NCBI RefSeq assembly: GCF_900117445.1
Contig: NZ_FPEJ01000013.1
Span: forward strand, 1 to 64,000
DNA length: 64,000 nt
Source: Hyphomicrobium sp. NDB2Meth4
Lineage (GTDB): Bacteria > Pseudomonadota > Alphaproteobacteria > Rhizobiales > Hyphomicrobiaceae
Direction of reading: 5' to 3'
Part shown: positions 1-7,935 of the stretch, piece after piece
Numbering within the stretch: position 1 is the stretch's first letter
How the letters are laid out: every line of letters begins with the position of its first letter
Translations under genes and position numbers: made by a program
Notes under the pieces: model-generated
The model's input: only the letters and a program-made list of their open reading frames with translations
Databases searched by the model: none
Told to the model about the DNA's origin: nothing

Positions 1-782
1 CACGCAGCATAAGGAACGAGCGAGCCCCAACGGGGCGCGCTTCACGAGGTTGGAGAGGGCAAAAGGTAAGTCATGCAGTAAGCGGTCGACCACCGGGATC
101 AGCAAAACCCATCCGTCCCATGGCGCCACGAGCGCGTGCTTTTGATCGGGAGCTGATCTTGCGGATAGCATGAAGGCCATCGGTGTTCGCGCCGAGCAGA
201 AAGGCCGGACACATGGGCGCTACCGACCAGCACTGCGAGACAAGCCAGAAAGTCCTTGCCAACGGGGTGCCGTCCACACATGGGGCGAAAGCAGTCCTCG
301 GATGTCGATCTTCTCAGCAATTTCTATGGCAACATCCACTTCGCTGCCGAGGTAGCGCGCACCGTGCCTCACCTCGACCCGCAAAAAAGTACTGGCTATG
401 ATGGGCCGGGCAGCCAATTCAATGTCATCGATGGCCGCCGGAACCAAGGCAAACTGGTTAGAGAGCAATCAGGACGACTGGTGTCTGCTCAGAAAAGTTG
501 CCAATGGCCAGCGTGGGTGGGTACCCGAGGATCATTTGAAGCCGCGCTCGTGCCATACGAAGTGGCCAGCCAAATGAAGCGTTCTCGCTACGCCAAAGCG
601 TGTGGCGTGGTTGCCGGGACCGCCTACCGTTCTTACGCGGCCGCTCGTCCGTGGCGAGATATCTTTGTCGGGCCGCTCTTCTGTGTGTGTCTCTGTGGGC
701 CTGTGCCAGCCCGAGGCAGCCGCGGATCCGGTGACGCGGAAGACGCCATGGTGTGCTACGCAGGTTCTTCGGGCAGGAGCGC
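1..782. other. Window edge, no supported gene
   Basis: I see no convincing coding region here. Open frames exist on both strands (the longest about 176 codons on the plus strand) but overlap one another, lack good ribosome-binding sites and have no recognisable motif. It may be degenerate accessory DNA or the end of a gene lying left of the window. Confidence 0.4.
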
Positions 783-1187
783 CTAGGCGGCTGTTGATCC
801 TGCATGCTCCGCCAGAAGCTTTCCGGCGATCTCCATGCCCTCCTCGCGGGACGAGGCAAGCATCAGCGGATAGCCCCAGAATTTCGCAAAGAGCATAGAG
901 AAGGCCGCGAATGCTAGACGCTTTGCGGCGCTCGGCTCGATCACGATCATCGCCAGCACGAGCTTGTGTAGTTCGGCCTTGTTCTCCTTCATCCACAATG
1001 AGGTGCGTTTCTTTTCTTCCGGTGAGTGCTCATGATCCTCGGCTGGCACCGAATCGCTCAGGAGCACGAATGGCTCCCCGCGCTTCAGGTTCGCCTCCAA
1101 CTCTTCGAAGTCCCTGACGGGGTCGTGGTCGGGGCTTTGTGCGAAACTGATCCAGACGTAGGGAAAATTCGAGCTGTCCATGGACAT
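783..1187 (-). CDS. Hypothetical cytosolic protein, 134 aa
   Basis: I do not recognise this protein. It has no signal peptide. The first half is acidic and charged, with a lysine/glutamate-rich stretch near residues 55-75, and the second half is more hydrophobic and helical, with an aromatic patch near residues 95-105. The ATG is preceded by AGGAA at about 8 nt, which supports the start. It lies 21 bp downstream of a small membrane protein on the same strand, so the two are probably co-transcribed and share a role. Nothing in the sequence identifies that role. Confidence 0.6.
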   Translation of the reverse strand: MSMDSSNFPYVWISFAQSPDHDPVRDFEELEANLKRGEPFVLLSDSVPAEDHEHSPEEKKRTSLWMKENKAELHKLVLAMIVIEPSAAKRLAFAAFSMLFAKFWGYPLMLASSREEGMEIAGKLLAEHAGSTAA

Positions 1188-1208
1188 GGGTTGCGTTCCT
1201 ATCGGTGA

Positions 1209-1622
1209 TCAATGCTGATCATGCGGCGCGGCCCGTACGTGCCGCCAGGACATGGCGATGGCGAATGACCCCGGAAGCGCGATGGCCAGCAACGCCAGGA
1301 AGACGAGATGGCCGCCATCTCGAAGGCCGTCGAACGCCCCGCCGAGCGCATTCAGGAGCACGAGGACCGTGCCCAGGATGAGCATGGCCCAGTTGGCGGG
1401 AGACCCTCCGACCAGAGCCAGCAATGCGGGGACGACCCAGGCGCCGTAGAAGGCTGACACCACCCACATCTGACTCGGGTCGAAGGTGATTGCTGGTGTC
1501 GTCCCGCCCGCCCTGACGTACTCGTTCACGAAGGAGAAGGACTGGATCGTGAGGAAGATCACAGCGCCGACAGCCGTGATGAGCCACGCCAGAACGAGCC
1601 GGCCTTGTGCTTTGTCGTTCAC
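1209..1622 (-). CDS. Hypothetical four-helix inner-membrane protein, 137 aa
   Basis: Four hydrophobic segments are visible, near residues 10-30, 48-68, 75-95 and 103-123, with short loops and a histidine-containing C-terminal tail. I chose the GTG at 1622 because GGAAGGGAG sits just upstream. The open frame extends 35 codons further back, but that extension is an arginine-rich stretch unlike a real N-terminus. The gene is followed after 21 bp by the 134-aa gene and is divergent from an AraC-type regulator across about 150 bp. That layout suggests the regulator controls the pair (inference). No substrate or family can be named. Confidence 0.6.
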   Translation of the reverse strand: MNDKAQGRLVLAWLITAVGAVIFLTIQSFSFVNEYVRAGGTTPAITFDPSQMWVVSAFYGAWVVPALLALVGGSPANWAMLILGTVLVLLNALGGAFDGLRDGGHLVFLALLAIALPGSFAIAMSWRHVRAAPHDQH

Positions 1623-1773
1623 GGCTACACTCCCTTCCGAACGCGAGCTCCAACGGGAGCGGGGCTTCCGTCGAAGCGGGCGCGCGCGTCGTCGATCACG
1701 ATAGAGCTGAGCTGGACATGGCGTCATTGCGTAATCCGGCCGATATGTGTTTTATTCTGGCCATGTTTGAACA
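1623..1773. promoter_or_regulatory. Divergent intergenic region, likely promoters/operator
   Basis: A short gap separates the minus-strand membrane-protein pair from the plus-strand AraC-type regulator. Divergent placement of a regulator and its target is common for this family, so promoters for both directions and an operator are expected here. I could not pick out a clear repeat or -35/-10 pair. Confidence 0.35.
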
Positions 1774-2589
1774 GTGCTGAGCCCACCGATGTATTTGGAC
1801 GTCCGCGCCGGTTGGTCTTCCTATGTCGACAATGTCCCCCGCGTTCTCGTCGCAGCAGCCGCCGTCGGCAGCCTCGAGAGTATGGAGCAATCGCGCCGGC
1901 ATCATCATCGGAAGGCGCAACTGCTCTATACGGTCCGTGGCATCATTAACTGCGAGGTGGACGACGGCGTCTGGATCGTGCCGCCGCAATGCGCCGTCTG
2001 GATTCCAGGCGGGTTGCCTCATGCCGCGTTCGGCTCGGGCGAAGTGGAGTGCATCTGTCTCTTCATAGAACCTGATGCGGCCGCGAACCTGCCCACCAAA
2101 TGCTGCACGATCACGGTATCGGCTCTGTTGCGGCATCTGCTGCTCCGTGCCAACGAGCTTCCGGAGCGCTACGCTATCGATGGCCCGGACGGCCGTATTG
2201 TCTCGGTCATCCTCGATGAGCTGGCAGCAGCATCGGTCGAAGATCTCCGCCTTCCGATCCCTGCCGATCCACGGCTGCAGAAGCTCGCCCAACTGTTGGT
2301 CTCAGCGCCGGCGGATCAGGCGACCGTCGCCGAATGGGCATCCCGCATCGCCGTCAGCGAGCGCAGTCTCAGTCGCATGTTGACCGAGGAGATCGGCATG
2401 AGTTTTGGTCGCTGGCGACGGCAGCTGCATGTCATCCTTGCGCTGCAGCGCCTTAGCGCCGGCCAGACGGTCCAGACCGTCGCGCTCGATCTCGGTTATG
2501 AGAGCGCCAGCAGTTTTGTGACCATGTTTCGAAAAATGGTTGGCAAGCCGCCAAGTCGCTATCTCCTGGAGAAGCAGAAAACGGCTTGA
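1774..2589 (+). CDS. AraC-family transcriptional regulator
   Basis: A DNA-binding regulator of about 270 residues. The N-terminal half looks like a cupin sensor domain: a HHH cluster near residue 43, then a beta-rich stretch with the pattern WIVPPQCAVWIPGGLPHAAF around residues 66-86. The C-terminal 100 residues form the double helix-turn-helix of AraC proteins, with the typical last-helix pattern LGYESASSFVTMFRKMVGKP. The layout matches NimR-like one-component regulators. The start is either the GTG at 1774 or the ATG at 1789; neither has a strong ribosome-binding site. It is divergent from the two-gene unit at 783-1622, its most likely target (inference). The ligand cannot be told from sequence. 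Confidence 0.85.
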   Translation: MLSPPMYLDVRAGWSSYVDNVPRVLVAAAAVGSLESMEQSRRHHHRKAQLLYTVRGIINCEVDDGVWIVPPQCAVWIPGGLPHAAFGSGEVECICLFIEPDAAANLPTKCCTITVSALLRHLLLRANELPERYAIDGPDGRIVSVILDELAAASVEDLRLPIPADPRLQKLAQLLVSAPADQATVAEWASRIAVSERSLSRMLTEEIGMSFGRWRRQLHVILALQRLSAGQTVQTVALDLGYESASSFVTMFRKMVGKPPSRYLLEKQKTA

Positions 2590-2746
2590 GCGAGATGCGC
2601 TCCGGTGCCTAGTCGACGGTTTGGAATTGGCGACTTTTCAGCGTGATATGTTGAAAGCCTCTCCGAGAGGTTTGGAGAGTCCGTGCCTCACGAACAGTTG
2701 GCTCAGCCTTCCCAGCCGCGCGGTAGATAGGTGCTCTGCATCGCAT

Positions 2747-3073
2747 TCATTTGCAGGGGCGCGCAGCGACGTCGCAGCCCCAACCACTACCTGATTGATT
2801 GCAGCTCACGGATTTGCCTGCGGCCTTGCCGTACTTAGCCCAATCGGAGCCATACTCGAGATCCGCAAAGTCGGCCCAGGATTTGATGGCTTCTCGTTTG
2901 GCTGCGGCGGCAGAGCTCAGGCCGGAGCTGCTGCCGTAGTGATAATGCGTCGCGAAGCAGTTGCGGCCGCCTTCGCGCCGGATGTCATGAAGTGTGGTCG
3001 CCAGGCCGGTGTCATTCGCCAGCGCCGGCCCAGTCATGGTCAAGAGCAATCCGAGATAAAGAGCAATCTTCAC
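2747..3073 (-). CDS. Small secreted protein, unknown function
   Basis: About 108 residues. An N-terminal signal peptide (KIALYLGLLLTMTGPALA) is followed by a mature part rich in Gly, Ser and aromatics, with three cysteines near the C-terminus and one near its middle. Export to the periplasm or beyond is likely. I chose the GTG at 3073 because it begins the signal peptide, though its ribosome-binding site is weak. The open frame continues upstream to 3193, and that extension (about 3098-3160) encodes a degraded copy of the protein's own SWADFADLEYGSDW segment, so a second diverged copy was probably deleted here. I know of similar small proteins in Rhizobiales but no function. Confidence 0.55.
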   Translation of the reverse strand: MKIALYLGLLLTMTGPALANDTGLATTLHDIRREGGRNCFATHYHYGSSSGLSSAAAAKREAIKSWADFADLEYGSDWAKYGKAAGKSVSCNQSGSGWGCDVAARPCK

Positions 3074-3193
3074 CTGCACCAATCCGTGCACCGTTCGCCA
3101 GTTCGTGCCGGGGGCGAGGTCGGTAAAGTCGCCCCACGATTCGATCGCCAGCTTTTCCATCCGCCTGCGCCCACAGTTGATGCCCGGACTCAA

Positions 3194-3298
3194 ACTGTAG
3201 CGACGAACGTCGACGTGTCATTGCGCGAGACGGACAATCTGCATTTTGAATCGGCCGCCGGCAGCGGCGGCATCGGAAATGAGCGGTGAGGGCACGAG
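3194..3298. repeat. 105-bp direct repeat, copy 1
   Basis: This copy matches 4385-4489 without gaps over 105 bp, with scattered substitutions. The most conserved block is the first 40 bases. Both copies keep the same minus-strand reading frame open (RNDTSTFVATV versus RNDASTFVATV), which may be chance or a remnant of coding sequence. The two copies bracket the gene remnant at about 3390-3654 and the dehydrogenase gene. Confidence 0.75.
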
Positions 3299-3389
3299 TG
3301 TGAATTGACCCCACCCCCTGTGCTGCAGACATTGCCCTTGGTGCTTGCGTCGGCACGAGGGCGAGCGGGGGATGATATTCTGCCGGCCA

Positions 3390-3657
3390 CGAACGTCACG
3401 GGCATCGGCTGGCACATCATCCTCAACACCCCGGCGCAGCCGTCGATCGAGCAGGTGAGCGAGCTGTTCTTCCAACTGATGCAGGAGTTCGACGAGTCCA
3501 TCGTAAAGGCGCTGTCGGTGGTCGTGGGCGAGGAGTGGGCGCGCCTTATCGGCGTTATCGTCAGCTTTCAACGTGCTGTCGGGCTTCATCAGCGCCGTCT
3601 ACGCGGCGCTCATCGTCAAGGTGGTGCGCACTGCCGACGACGCGCAGCTGTAATGGA
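3390..3657 (+). pseudogene. Possible frameshifted gene remnant
   Basis: Two consecutive plus-strand frames show strong third-position GC bias and protein-like composition. Bases about 3390-3565 read SIEQVSELFFQLMQEFDES and onward. From about 3566 the next frame reads NVLSGFISAVYAALIVKVV and ends at a TAA near 3655. Joining them with a one-base shift gives one hydrophobic C-terminal region, possibly membrane-associated. No start codon with a ribosome-binding site is apparent, and I do not recognise a family. It is best read as a decayed fragment between the two 105-bp repeats. Confidence 0.35.
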
Positions 3658-3668
3658 TTATCGCTCGC

Positions 3669-4283
3669 TCAGTCTTCGCGCGTCCAGCCGATGCGGTAGA
3701 CGCGTCCGGTCTGCGCCCCCTCGACACTTCTGGCGTAGCCTAGCGCTGCCTCGCGCGCCGGAACGCCTTTGAAGCCGCGGAAATAAGGGCCATAGGCCGG
3801 CAGCGATTCCTCGATCACGGTTGGACTAACGACATTGATGCGGATGCCGCGCGGCAGCTCGATCGCGGCGCCGCGCACGAACCCGTCGATGCCGCTGCTC
3901 ACCATGGCGGCGGAAACCCCTTCGCGGATCGGATCGTCGCTCAGTAGGCCGCTGGTGAGGGTGAACGAGCCGCTGTCGCGGATGTGCTTGTGGCCGAGCA
4001 TCACGAGGTTGACCTGGCCCATCAGCTTGCTTCGTAGCCCGAAGTCGAACTGCGCGTCGGTGAATTGATCGAAGGGCCCGAAGTAGGCATCCCCCGCCGT
4101 GCAGACCACGGCGTCGAACGCGCCAGTTTCGGCATAGAGGCGCTGGATCGACATCGGGTCGCAGATATCGACGCGAATGCCGCCGCTGTTCCGATTGGCC
4201 GCTACGATCTCGTGCCGCTGGCCCAGCTCCGCCGCAACGGCCCTGCCGATGGTGCCGCTGGCTCCGACGAGAATGATTTTCAT
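3669..4283 (-). CDS. Short-chain dehydrogenase/reductase (SDR)
   Basis: A 204-residue NAD(P)-dependent oxidoreductase. The N-terminal GASGTIGRAVA is the glycine-rich dinucleotide-binding turn of a Rossmann fold. VCTAGDAYFGP near residue 60 corresponds to the NAG motif region, and a Ser (TSGLLSDDP) precedes the usual active-site position. The canonical YxxxK is not obvious: the equivalent stretch reads AAMVSSGIDGFVRGA. This makes it one of the short, atypical SDRs whose substrate is unknown. It stands alone on the minus strand, 229 bp downstream of the siderophore receptor, and follows a copy of the 105-bp repeat. The ribosome-binding site is weak. Confidence 0.8.
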   Translation of the reverse strand: MKIILVGASGTIGRAVAAELGQRHEIVAANRNSGGIRVDICDPMSIQRLYAETGAFDAVVCTAGDAYFGPFDQFTDAQFDFGLRSKLMGQVNLVMLGHKHIRDSGSFTLTSGLLSDDPIREGVSAAMVSSGIDGFVRGAAIELPRGIRINVVSPTVIEESLPAYGPYFRGFKGVPAREAALGYARSVEGAQTGRVYRIGWTRED

Positions 4284-4384
4284 GGCGCTATCTTTCTAGA
4301 GCAATTTCCGCGGGGAAGGGCCAGGGTCGGGGGGCCACGACTCGGGGAGGGAGAAGCGGGATCGATCCAAACCGGTCGAAAAAT

Positions 4385-4489
4385 ACTGTAGCGACGAACG
4401 TCGACGCGTCATTGCGCGGGACGGACAATCGACATTTAGAATTGGTCACCGGCAGCGGCGGCATGGGAAATGAGCGATGACGGCACGAG
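4385..4489. repeat. 105-bp direct repeat, copy 2
   Basis: Second copy of the repeat at 3194-3298, same orientation, 1191 bp apart. It lies between the dehydrogenase start and the receptor stop. Its right end merges into a perfect hairpin (4473-4500). Confidence 0.75.
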
Positions 4490-4500
4490 CCGTCATCGCT
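4473..4500. terminator. Perfect 12-bp hairpin after the receptor gene
   Basis: AGCGATGACGGC, a 4-base loop ACGA, then GCCGTCATCGCT form a perfect stem. On the plus strand it is followed by a T-rich stretch (4504-4511). On the minus strand, where the receptor gene ends at 4512, there is no clear T-run. A terminator or mRNA-end stabiliser is likely. Confidence 0.5.
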
Positions 4501-4511
4501 GGATTTCTTTT

Positions 4512-6902
4512 TCAGAACTTTTTGCTGGCCGTGAGCGTGAAGGCGCGGCCCGGCGCAACCTCGGCCCGATAGTAGAACGCCGAGGTGTAGGCGAGTTCAT
4601 CGGTGAGGTTGTAGCCGTTGAGGGCGATGCGGTAGTCGCCTATTTCGTAGGATACCAAGCCGTCGATCGTTGTCGCGGCGGGGATCAGATACATGTTGCT
4701 CGAATCGGCGAAGTAGTCTGACCGGTAGTTCACGCCTGCGCCGACCAGCAGGGCGCCCGGCATCCCGGCCACCAGTGTGGCGATGTCGTAGGTCGTCCAC
4801 AGCGAGGCTCCGTGCTCGGAAACGTACGGCACGCGATTGCCTACGGTCGGCAGAGGGTCGAAGGTAGTTAGGGGCCCCGACGTTAGGATTTCGCTGTCCA
4901 TGTAGGTATAGGCGGCCTGCACCGTCCAAGCCTTCGTGATCTGGCCCGTCAGGCCCAGCTCGAGGCCGCGGACGCGCTGCGTTTCGCCCGTCGTCACCGA
5001 ATCACCAGTGAGCGGGTCCGCGTACCTCGCATTGTTCTTTTCCACCTGGAACAGGGCCGCAGTGGCGCCGAGCCTGCCATCGAGAAGACTCCACTTGGCG
5101 CCGACCTCGTAGCTTTCGTTATCATCGGGCTTGAGGTTTGGTTGCGTGGCAGGACTGAAGGAGAACGAGGTGGCGACATCCGCGCCCTGCGGCGTGAATG
5201 ATTTGGCGTAGCTGACATAGTATGTCTCAGCATGGGTAGGCTCCCAGATGACCGAGAGCTTCGGACTGGTAAACTGCGTCTCACTTCCCAAGGACTCGCC
5301 CAGCTGTCCCGCCGCGTTCGTCGAGGCAATCTCGGCATGGTAGCTATCCCAGCGTACGCCACCCAGGACAGACAACTCCGGCGTCAGCCAGAGCCTGTCA
5401 CTGGCGAACAGCCCGACGTCCCACGCTTCGGACTTGGAGCGCGACGAGTTCGTAAGCTGAAAACCGGGAGGATTTTCGAAGTTGGGATCGAGGAGTGTCC
5501 CGCCGGGCGTCGCACCTTGCGGCGCAGAAAGATAATCGCGATCGTTTTTCTGATACCAGGTATCGATACCAAATACCGCCTGGTGGCGGAACGCCCCGGT
5601 GTGGAAATTGGCGAGCGCTGTCGTGATGTTCTGGCCGCCGGATGTATCCTGGCGGGGACCGCCCACCAGCCATATATCGTAGGGCGTGCCCAGGTTCCCG
5701 GCGAGAACATTAGCCCCGCAATTTGAGTATAAACCAAATGGCGGAAAGGCGAAGGCGCACATTGTGGTCGTCATGGACAGTTTCCGCGAATACTCGGCGT
5801 AGCGGCTGTCGTTCGATATGGTGAGCCAATCATTGACCTTGCCGCGGTAGCGAACCGTAAGCATGTCGACTTGCGTTTCGTCGCGATCGCTTTCCTTGCC
5901 AAAGTAGTTCGAGCGTGGGACGCCGTACTCGGTGACGGGAGAAGTAACGACGCCGGGTAAATATGGAATAGGTACCCCCATGTCGGGTCTGCGGTCGCCA
6001 TCCTGGTGCAGATAGTTCACCGTCAGCGTCTGATCGGTGCCCAGTCCAAATCCGATGGAGCCGAGTACACCCCACCGATCGGAGTACACATGATCGCGAT
6101 CTACGATATCCTGGTCGTGCAGCATGCCGACGACCCGCACGGCTGTGGTGTCGCCGATCTGCTTGTTCACATCGATGACCGAGCGCTCCAACGGTCCCGT
6201 GCCGATGCTGCCTTCGATCGAGTTGGCGTCGCCCAGATGCGCGGTCTTGCTCTGCAATTCGATGATGCCGCCGGTCGATCCATTGCCGAAGCTTTCCGAG
6301 GACGGTCCTTTGAAGACGGCGACGCTTTCCGTTGCAAAGCTGTCGCGGGTATAGGCGCCGAAATCGCGCAGGCCGTCCACATAGACGTCGCCTTTGGCGT
6401 CGAAGCCGCGAATACGGAACTGGTCTCCGTTCATCCCTCCGCCGCCTTCGCCGGTCGCCAGCGTGATGCCGGGGACGTTCTGCAGCGCTTGATTGATGGT
6501 CGTAACCTGCTGCTGCTGGAGAACCTTCTGCTGCACGACGGTCACCGTCTGCGGCGTGCTTTGCAGGGTTCCCGGCAGTCGTCCTAAGCCCGTGCCGCTG
6601 TTGAGCGCGTTGGCGCTCTCGGCCCCTGTACCGTCGCTTTGAGAGGTGGGTTGCAAGGGTTGCGGCGCTGCGGTCGCCGCAGACGTTCCGGCGGATGAAG
6701 AGGCTTTCTTCTTCTTGCTCTTAGCCTTTGGTTTTTCGGTGGCTTCCACCGTGAGCGGGGGCAGCGGCACCGCCGCATCGGCTGGTTTCGATTGGGGTTC
6801 CTGCCCGGCCGCATGACCCGGGAAGAAGCCGACAAGACTGGCCGCTACACTCGCGGTCGCCGTTGCTCCCGATAGCAACGGACGCAGTACTTTTGAACTC
6901 AT
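4512..6902 (-). CDS. TonB-dependent siderophore receptor
   Basis: A 796-residue outer-membrane active transporter that should take up a ferric siderophore using TonB energy. Visible parts are a signal peptide (about residues 1-33), an Ala/Lys/Pro-rich linker (about 40-90), a plug domain (about 105-230) with typical INQALQNVPG, FRIRGFDAKGD and FKGPSSESFGNG segments, then a beta-barrel ending in ...FTLTASKKF with the C-terminal phenylalanine expected for outer-membrane insertion. The plug most resembles catecholate (Fiu/FhuA-like) receptors. It is a single gene with no sigma/anti-sigma pair or transport operon beside it. A possible iron box lies 185 bp upstream of the start. Confidence 0.92.
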   Translation of the reverse strand: MSSKVLRPLLSGATATASVAASLVGFFPGHAAGQEPQSKPADAAVPLPPLTVEATEKPKAKSKKKKASSSAGTSAATAAPQPLQPTSQSDGTGAESANALNSGTGLGRLPGTLQSTPQTVTVVQQKVLQQQQVTTINQALQNVPGITLATGEGGGGMNGDQFRIRGFDAKGDVYVDGLRDFGAYTRDSFATESVAVFKGPSSESFGNGSTGGIIELQSKTAHLGDANSIEGSIGTGPLERSVIDVNKQIGDTTAVRVVGMLHDQDIVDRDHVYSDRWGVLGSIGFGLGTDQTLTVNYLHQDGDRRPDMGVPIPYLPGVVTSPVTEYGVPRSNYFGKESDRDETQVDMLTVRYRGKVNDWLTISNDSRYAEYSRKLSMTTTMCAFAFPPFGLYSNCGANVLAGNLGTPYDIWLVGGPRQDTSGGQNITTALANFHTGAFRHQAVFGIDTWYQKNDRDYLSAPQGATPGGTLLDPNFENPPGFQLTNSSRSKSEAWDVGLFASDRLWLTPELSVLGGVRWDSYHAEIASTNAAGQLGESLGSETQFTSPKLSVIWEPTHAETYYVSYAKSFTPQGADVATSFSFSPATQPNLKPDDNESYEVGAKWSLLDGRLGATAALFQVEKNNARYADPLTGDSVTTGETQRVRGLELGLTGQITKAWTVQAAYTYMDSEILTSGPLTTFDPLPTVGNRVPYVSEHGASLWTTYDIATLVAGMPGALLVGAGVNYRSDYFADSSNMYLIPAATTIDGLVSYEIGDYRIALNGYNLTDELAYTSAFYYRAEVAPGRAFTLTASKKF

Positions 6903-7935
6903 CTACCTCTCCTTTACGCGGCCTACAAACGCTGGAACTTGGCCAAAGGAGATGTGTGCGTCGAAAACAGCCGCTGACTCACCCACCCCCTGCAGTTTCT
7001 CCGACGCGGCGGCTAGGAGGACTGCATGGACGACTAAAGCAAACGGGGCTGGCAGGTGCGTTGCGCGAACCAGCCAAAATGTTTACCAAAATAGTCATCA
7101 TTCTGGTTCCGCGGCACTCGTTGCCGAAATGCATCTCGGCACGCGCGAAAATGTCGCGAGACCCGCCGATGGCACCGGCACTTTCCTCCTCTCCGCTCGG
7201 CGCACCATCATGCGTGCAGCCCGACCGCCCCGATGTCAGCTTGCCGACCTATTGCGGCCGCGTTAGCGCGCGCAGTCTTCGACGGACTGATCAGACAGGA
7301 GATGGCGGCTTTCTCGGCATTGCTACGATGCGACACGGCTGTTGCGTCTCAATTGCGGAAGTCGCTGGCCCGATGATCGCCGACGCGGCCGCCTACGCTG
7401 ATCGCGTCCGCTGACAGGGGAAGACCAGCCAAGTTACCGAAGGCAGGGAAGCGCGCACGCGTCGCAAAACTGGACTTTGCCGCCTGCGGGCTGATGCATC
7501 CGAGCTTGGGCATAATCTGAGATAGAACATCAGCGAGATTAATCTGTCATAAAGGCACTTTACTCCTCTTGTGAGTGCGCGGCGGCTGAGGGGAAAATAG
7601 TGCTTCGAGATCTGCGTGGTGACCGCGAGCTTCAGGTGCGCTTGGCGTCTGAGAAGAACAGTGTCGTCGACGAGAGCGTCTCTGCATTAGACACACCCGC
7701 CGTCGACTCACCCATTGAGAAGACGCCACAAGAACCCGAGCATTTTCGCGTAGATCGAATTCTCCGGCCGACAACTGGGCATCTCTCGGCTTATACCTCA
7801 CCGCATGCCATGGCTGCCGCCTGGTCCTGCTGGGCCTCCCACCCTTCCCGATCTCCTGACAGGCAGACAGATCTCGCCTCCAAGGCGTTCCAGACCTCGG
7901 CCATCATGACTGCCAGCCGTTGAGAAGGGAGAGCC
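6903..7935. other. 1-kb gap, no gene seen
   Basis: Open frames on both strands are out of phase with each other and have no family features or good ribosome-binding sites. The gap holds the receptor promoter region with a possible iron box, and the promoter of the downstream PhoU-like gene. The composition is consistent with decayed accessory sequence. Confidence 0.4.
7087..7105 (-). promoter_or_regulatory. Possible Fur-like iron box
   Basis: Read on the minus strand, CAGAATGATGACTATTTTG matches the classical 19-bp Fur box at 12 of 19 positions by my count. It lies about 185 bp upstream of the receptor start. Many alphaproteobacteria use RirA or Irr rather than Fur for iron, so this is tentative. 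Confidence 0.25.

Noticed and set aside
256-786. 176-codon plus-strand frame near the left edge
   Set aside because: No ribosome-binding site, mixed codon bias and no motif; not enough to call a gene.
1060-1090. Second copy of the tRNA-Asn 3' end (tggctccccgcg...)
   Set aside because: Matches only the first few bases of the tRNA end and lies inside the 134-aa coding region; a chance match.
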